From the NCBI GenBank assembly GCA_012932295.1, contig JAAONU010000019.1, positions 20,965,908-21,029,907 on the forward strand: a stretch of DNA of 64,000 nt. Direction: 5' to 3'. This stretch comes from Cyclina sinensis (lineage: Eukaryota > Mollusca > Bivalvia > Venerida > Veneridae). Numbering within the stretch: position 1 is the stretch's first letter; the number at the start of each line of letters is the position of its first letter. The position numbers and the translations under genes are program-made. The notes below the pieces were generated by a model. It was not told the origin of the DNA. It did not search any database and was given only the letters and a program-made list of their open reading frames with translations. Positions 57,850 through 64,000 of this stretch are shown one piece after another.

Positions 57850-58315
57850 TTTAAACACCACTGGTGACCGTGACCTTGAGCCGGCACGGTTGAGACATAA
57901 CTTCTTTAAACCCACCTCCCCCCCTCCTCCCCTCCCAACTTAAGATTGTATCATGTCCTAAATCATGATCAGGTTTATTTTCAAAATATCAGGGGAAATA
58001 ATACATATATTATTTTACAGTGATTTGACATAGGTACCATCACTTGTTTGGCTTGCTGCTCAATGTCGCTCAAACCTTTGACCTCCACTTTTGACCTTAA
58101 CCTTGAGCCGGCCAGTTTGGAACATAGGTTTTGCACATCGTCTTGAACGAATGAACATTTGACCAATGTTTCATGAAATTCCTTCCTGAGGTTTAAGTTC
58201 AGAAGCGGACACGAAATCCAGATGCACACACACACACACACACACACACACGGACAGACGGACGCACTAAGACCATTTCTATATCCTCCTACCGCTATGC
58301 GGCGGGGGATAATAA
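57850..58315 (-). repeat. CCGTC/AAGGTCA-type dispersed repeat with (CA)n, copy B
   Basis: Counterpart of 10,450-10,915; its CA run (58,225-58,251) is a few units longer. Confidence 0.7.
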
Positions 58316-59254
58316 AGATCAAGTTATTCATGTGCCGTTGATGCATTCCTACAATCCATTAGCATGTAAACTACCTTGTTGAAGTTAGTTTTAGTGTAAT
58401 ACACAGTTGAGAATATGTTCTGTAATTTGACTCCCCCCACCCCCACCTCACCCCCAACTGGCCTGAAGGATATATAGCCTGTAACATTTTAAAAGAAAAT
58501 AGCTGCTCTTTTTAGAACATTTCCCAGGAGTTTAATTGGAGTGACGCGAAGATAGGCGACAAAACGTTCACGGAGTAGTTCATTAAATCGTCCATCCATC
58601 AAATGATTTTGGATGGAGCCATCATCAAAGATCCGTTCCCTTTGTTCTCCAACTGAATCCGCCGATTATTCTGGTTTTCATACATAACGGGCAGATAGAT
58701 TTGAATTCATGAAAAAACATAAAAACTATCAATTTCTGCTTCGTTACATCACAGAATGCAAGCCTGCAATCGTTTGACACGGTGCCGATACCACGTGACT
58801 TCGATGGATATGTGTTGGTCTGAAGTTTGTAAACAAAACGTCGATTGGGGTTACATTTTTTGCGATATTTCTTTTATTACTACATAATTTTTCATCGGAT
58901 AAAGCTGAAGGCCCGCTCCTTTTTGTAACTCAAATTGTCCACAAATGTTTCTCGAAAATATTTTGTAGTTTTTTAGTTTTTTCACTGTATGATATAGAAA
59001 CATTTTTTATGTTTTATTTGTCACAGACGTTTTCATCTTTCATGATCGCTTTTGTTTCGTTAGAAAATAGTCGGTTTTTACTAGCTATATTTAGCTATAT
59101 TTAGGATTGTAAAGATTTCGGATAATATTGCTACTTAGTCACCGGCGCTTGGACAGCGGGTAGGTAAAAAACAAAAACACAAAGCTCAATTCCCTCGTTA
59201 TCTTTAGGGAGTTTACAAATGACTACTGCTTAATAATATGGTTAAAGTAATGTA

Positions 59255-59640
59255 GCCTGGTCAGTGGTCGTGCTACACAAAATAAAAAAAACAAACAGGT
59301 CATTGTCGATCACAATCACCTTACAAACATAAGAAACAGCAAATTCCTCATCCCACAATCAAAAACACAACATCACATGAACTCATTCTTCCCAAGGACT
59401 ATACATCTCTTGAACGAATTACCAACCGATATTAAGGCTACCCCAACTGTGCCAGCTTTTATCAGTTGACTAAACAAGTTTTATAGATTTTAAGTATTTA
59501 AAATAAATGTTTAAGTAAGATCTTAAATTAAATCTTGTTTTCTTTGTTATTATCTTTTATACTTTTAATGTTCCTGACACGCGCCTGCCTAGTATAGTCA
59601 GTATTGACTTTTGGCAGTAATATTTAAAGTTGAAGTTGAA
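59255..59640 (+). mobile_element. LINE 3' fragment, copy B
   Basis: Counterpart of 11,850-12,240, with the same C-terminal peptide and the same ttgaagttgaag tail. Confidence 0.72.
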
Positions 59641-59825
59641 GTAATTAGGTTTTCCTTTTGTGCGAAGTCAATATCTTGGTATTTCAGTAATGTTTTACAT
59701 TCACAATTTCTTAAGCTGGTAAAGAAATATTAGTAATTGTAACAATTGTTCTAACTAGGTTAAAATCAGTTATTAGTGTCAACTAGTTTCGATCATAGCT
59801 ATCATCTTCCTATTTTCTATTACTT

Positions 59826-59994
59826 ATTTCAACTACTTGATCCCTCAGTCCCGCACTCAGTACTTTGCTAACTTTGCTTATTCCTACTTTCCTAGAGCCA
59901 TCCGTCTCTGGAACTCCCTCCCCATAGATGTCAAAGATAGCCCCAGCCTCAGTATCTTTACATAGAGGCTGGCGGTGGTCAATAAATAGATACC
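59826..59994 (+). mobile_element. Second LINE ORF2 C-terminal fragment, copy B
   Basis: Counterpart of 12,424-12,592 with the same PRAIRLWNSLPIDVKDSP signature. Confidence 0.7.
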
Positions 59995-60647
59995 CTCTTC
60001 TGACCTGTTTTATCTGTAGCATACTGTCCTTTCCTCTTTTACCTTTTATCATGTATTATTTCAAATTTCTTTAACAACTGTCTCTCTGACAAAGCAGACG
60101 ATTCGTAATCGGAAAACGATTGTTTGGCCGTACTGATTTAGATGTAGATGTTTTCTTTGTGAGAAATAGTAAGATTAGCAAAGTGTGATCGATAACAGTT
60201 GGAATAGAATTACCTAAACTACACCTCATTATTTTCTTTACTGTACAGGTCTTCAAAAATATGAAAGGGTTATAGTTACCTATTATTAGTACTAAATTTA
60301 ATTATAATTTGTCTTGCAGGACCATTTGTACACCAAAAAATCAACATTGACTGAAAAAAGAGAGGACACACAGTATCTTCCATGGTGATCATGAATATAG
60401 TAGAGGACCATTAGAGTCAAGTGAATTTGCTACAAAGACAAAAAAAAACGTGGAAGAGGATCAAGTACCCCAACAAAGAAGCCTCCCTGCCAGCCATAAA
60501 AAACAATCATTTGTAAGCACATAACTTATATCAAAATATGTTATTTTGGTCATTAACAATACTTGACATTCTGAAATATCTTTATTTCATTGATATGTGA
60601 AAACATATATTACTATCATTAGCTGAGTAGAAAAAAATGTTATTATG

Positions 60648-60802
60648 ACTGGCTGGTTAGCTCAGTTGGTAACAGATCAAACACAATTTGTTAGAACATG
60701 GAATTGAATCCTGGATAGTACATACTTAGAAAGCACCGGTTTGGTAAAAGCATAGTGCACACAGGAAATGGTCTCATAAGCACAATTAAAAAACGCTGCG
60801 TC
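60648..60802 (+). mobile_element. tRNA-derived SINE, copy B
   Basis: Counterpart of 13,246-13,400, with the same A and B boxes. Confidence 0.65.
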
Positions 60803-62249
60803 TTTGGGCAAAATTAGTTTTCATGCACTTTCCTTGTTATTCACTTATTGCATAATGTTCATTGTTTATATACACTTGAATTTATTGATTTTATTGTAAA
60901 ATTTACACAATAAATGGCATCGTTTTGTTAATTAAGGACACCAAAGGGCAGAGGAACAACCAGGGTTGGTCAACGGAAAAGAAAGATTTTCTGACTACAT
61001 ATGTTGGATGTACTCCAAGATTAGAAGGTACCCCTTTGTTAGAATATTGGAAAATATGTGCAGTTATTCCTCACAACTGCAGAAATGGTAAATATTGGTT
61101 GAAAACTATCGTTATGATATCTTCTTTGTTGGTAATATCATACTTATTTTCATTCAAAATCAAGCTTTTTCTTAAATTGAAAGACTTCATGTTCTTAAAT
61201 CTTAATCAGTTAGTACAAAGGTAAAGCAGAACCTTACAGTTGGTAATTCTATCACAAAACAATGGTTTACTGAGAGCCATTGATTATCTGATGGAGAATA
61301 CAAAATTTCCAGGGTGTATAATTTTCATGTACATTTCATTAAATCAACAACTGTTTAGCATGCAATATTATTGTATGCCAACCTATGTTTGTTTTTCATT
61401 TACATTTGTTTTTTTCATGGTTATGATGTACACAAATTACTCCATCATGAATTGCTTTATAGAAGCGCACTGAGATGACTTTGTAACTAAGGTTGCCTCT
61501 TGATTATTATTATTATTACTGTTATTATTATTTATAATTATTATTATCTTTTTATCATATGTATTATTCGAATTATTATTATAAGTTATATGTTTGTTTT
61601 CAGGGAATTCATGCAAAAGTGTTGCACAGCGCCTCCTGATTTCACCTGCTACTACTCAATGTTCTCAACCAAAGGAACACGATGATGTCAGAACGGTTGG
61701 TACACAAACAGATTCCATTATGTCTGGGTATGTTGTGTACATATGGAAAGTATTTCACTCGGGTTTACTTCTAAATTGAAATTTTCTAAAGAATTGTCAA
61801 TGGACTACTTATAATTGGTCATTTACCAATTACTACATGTACATGATAAGACAAAAGATAACCATATATTTCTGTGAATTCTGTTTTCCATCACATAAAT
61901 ATTATGTCTGTTTCTGCATGGTAAAGAAGGGTTGGCATTATAATTGCCAGCTGGTAAATTTCGGCATGGTAAATGAAGTTAAAATCAGCTGAAATGGCAT
62001 TTATGTGATGTGAATATGATTTTTTCTAGGACATTTTTGATCACTTTTCTTGATGGTTATGTATTTCCACATTCTAAAGCTGGATTTTTTTAACATTTGG
62101 GCAATGAATTTTTAGTGTGTCACTGTCTTCAGCTAAATAAAAATTAGTCCCAATTGCAACTTTATGCTTCAGCATGAAGCTTCACTTGTGGCTATAACTT
62201 AAGAAATGTAAAGTATTCTTGTAACAAATGAAGAAATAAGTAATAAGTC

Positions 62250-62735
62250 CCCTTCCGCAAAGCGGAGGTGATTATAGGATTGTCCTCCGTCTGTCCGTCC
62301 GTAACACTTTCGTGTCCGCTCCATAACTTTTAAACCGCTGAAATTTTTTTAAATAACTTGGCACAAGTGATCACCATTATGAGACGATGTGCATAGCGCA
62401 ATAATTGGGTTGCTACCCACATGGTTCAGGTCAGAGTTAAAGGTCAAATATCCACATTTCACGTCTGCTCTATAACTTACTAACTTGGCTTACGAAAAGT
62501 TTTTAATTACTTTGCACAAATGATCACCACTATGACACGATGTGCAGAACCCAGCATCCAGTTTGCTCCCCCCAAGGTCAAGGTTAAATGTTCTCCATAA
62601 CTTTTTGACTTTATGGAAGATTTTAAATAACTTGGCATAAATAATTACTATCATGAGACTATGTGCTTCTAATATGCATGGCACATCAAGGTCATGGTTG
62701 GTTAAAGGTCAAGAAGTACACATTCATGTCCGCTG
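62250..62735 (+). repeat. CCGTC/hairpin-type dispersed repeat, copy B
   Basis: Counterpart of 14,835-15,340, with a shortened CCGTC run. Confidence 0.72.
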
Positions 62736-64000
62736 CGGTCGGGGATTTAGCTGCCCTTCAGACTGCCTTGTTACATTTTATATAACTGAAAGTTTATCTT
62801 CTCTATTTTTACTTTACGTAATATTTCATGATCTGCAATGTGTAAATGACAATCCCTATAAAACAGTTTTTAATGCATTTGAGCATTTTGACATACTGAC
62901 CCATTAAGTGAATAACAAAATAGCGTTATTGCTTAGTGTTGATTACTTTATACTAAAGTCTGTGTGTAGTTTAGAGTCTTTATCTAAGAGGTTTTTTTAA
63001 AAAATATGATCGAACCTTGAATTTAAAATCATAACAAATTAATTTTTTTAATGGATAAAGTTGCTACTGATTTCTGTTTTGAGTGGCCATGAGAACATCC
63101 AGATAGGACTCAAAGCTGTGACCTAGAGTTGGCGGGGAAACCTTTTAACTTCTACAATATTTCCATTTCTTTCTATGTTTTCAAGCAGTGATACATTAAT
63201 CATATTTTCTAAAAATTCAGGCAATGGTACACTTGGACAGATAGCCAGGGCAGTTTTAGGAACAATGTCCTTAGGTGAGGAGCTCAAAAAGCTACTTATA
63301 TTTGACACTGAAATGGAAGCTCGGGAATGTGCAAATAAAGGAAGTGTCTTATATTTTAAAAACTATGATAGCTTGATACATTTTAAATGGGAAAACATCA
63401 TAGCTGAACTAACAGAAAAACAACAGTTCCTTGCTGAACTTCTCATGGCCATTTCTTTCAAGAGATCGAATCGGAAACACCAAAGCAACTGAAGCTCTTA
63501 TACTGTAATAGGTATCACATACTCAATGCTGATGAAGCAGCGTTATAATGCTCTTAATGGTACACAGAAGATGTTGTCAATTGCACTGGCCAATGAACAA
63601 ACACATCAAAAGGTATTAATGCATGAAACTGTTACAAAGTTATTGACCATTCCATTGTTCTTGAAATTTGTTTTTTCTGATTAGTTTTAATTTTCCATTT
63701 ATTTTGTTTCATGTTTCAAAATAGATATGCTTTGCAAACGGTTCTTGATATAAGTTTTATTTAAGAAGATGATTGGAAATTACATATAACTTACAGTTCT
63801 TTCTTCAAGAGTTATGGTTGAGTTCTGTCCATGGTTGAAACCTATCTCATCTGTTTTATATGAACCTATAGCTCTAGTTCCGGATGATTTGAAAAGAAAA
63901 GGTGAGGTTATCCCTTTACCAGTTATGTACAAGAATGAGCAAAAGTATTCTGAAGTGGTAGACATTCTAGTGTCTAATCAAGAATTATGTGAGGATACAT

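Larger units (their letters stand above)
51522..64000. repeat. Segmental duplication, copy B
   Basis: Second copy of 1-16,597 in the same orientation. It lacks the Tc1-like element, so 56,931-56,950 is the empty target site (a single TATATA), and it has about 4 rather than about 26 units of the 54-bp minisatellite. At 53,800-54,120 it has sequence that I do not see in copy A. It includes SLC16 exon 1 joined in place to the rest of that gene at 49.4-51.2 kb. Confidence 0.93.
60330..64000 (+). pseudogene. DUF6589-like gene, copy B (5' part; runs off window)
   Basis: Counterpart of 12,926-16,597. It has the same exons, with 61,594-61,779 covering the NSCKSVAQRLL exon and 63,219 onward the GTLGQIARAVLG exon. 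63,814-64,000 reads MVEFCPWLKPISSVLYEPIA and continues through PLPVMYKNEQKYSEVVDI to the window edge. It shares the frameshift near 63,465 with copy A and has its own extra one-base loss (cttatactgtaatagg against cttatacctgtgatagg). The gene was therefore already broken before duplication. Confidence 0.6.

Overview
This is AT-rich animal (eukaryotic) DNA with introns, many decayed transposons and long noncoding stretches. The dispersed repeats look molluscan, most likely bivalve: 'guacuctaccaag'-type intron repeats, CCGTC/AAGGTCA-rich arrays of about 140 bp units, and a tRNA-derived SINE ending in GCGCTAAACC. The taxon is inferred from repeat style and I cannot name the species.

Layout. The window is dominated by a direct segmental duplication. 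Copy A (1-16,597) and copy B (51,522-64,000) match almost base for base, apart from insertions and deletions. Both copies carry exon 1 of an SLC16-type (monocarboxylate-transporter-family) gene on the minus strand, the same LINE 3' fragments, a SINE, and the first exons of a decayed gene. Only copy A carries an intact Tc1-like transposon (8.03-9.55 kb), two large 54-bp minisatellite arrays (3.6-5.4 kb) and a segment of about 800 bp with a near-perfect hairpin. Copy B holds the complete SLC16-type gene (four coding exons, 49,404-52,579, minus, 499 aa). The remaining exons of its copy A paralogue would lie off the left edge. The two copies may be a real tandem duplication of about 51 kb, or two haplotypes assembled end to end.

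From about 12.9 to 28.2 kb there is a dense cluster of decayed mobile-element-type genes: a DUF6589-like gene (+), interrupted by a second, internally deleted Tc1-like element; a RecQ-family helicase (-); a PIF1-family helicase (+); an unrecognised gene with a KVRYVAG motif (+); and a P-element/THAP9-like transposase remnant (-). All carry stops or frameshifts. They may be the wreck of one giant helicase-bearing DNA transposon, or a nest of unrelated elements.

From 28 to 49 kb the sequence is mostly noncoding. It contains three tandem arrays of about 140 bp units rich in nuclear-receptor half-sites (32.6-33.6, 38.0-39.6, 39.8-40.4 kb), a third Tc1-like remnant (37.8-38.0 kb), one short intact gene for a four-helix membrane protein (41,366-41,971), a 27-bp minisatellite with a 54-bp higher-order pattern (42.3-43.0 kb), a diverged repeat array (44.3-44.9 kb), a SINE (46.6-46.8 kb) and a small mariner-type MITE packed with hairpins (47.09-47.31 kb). 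Only three open frames look intact: the SLC16-type gene, the four-helix protein and the copy A Tc1 transposase.
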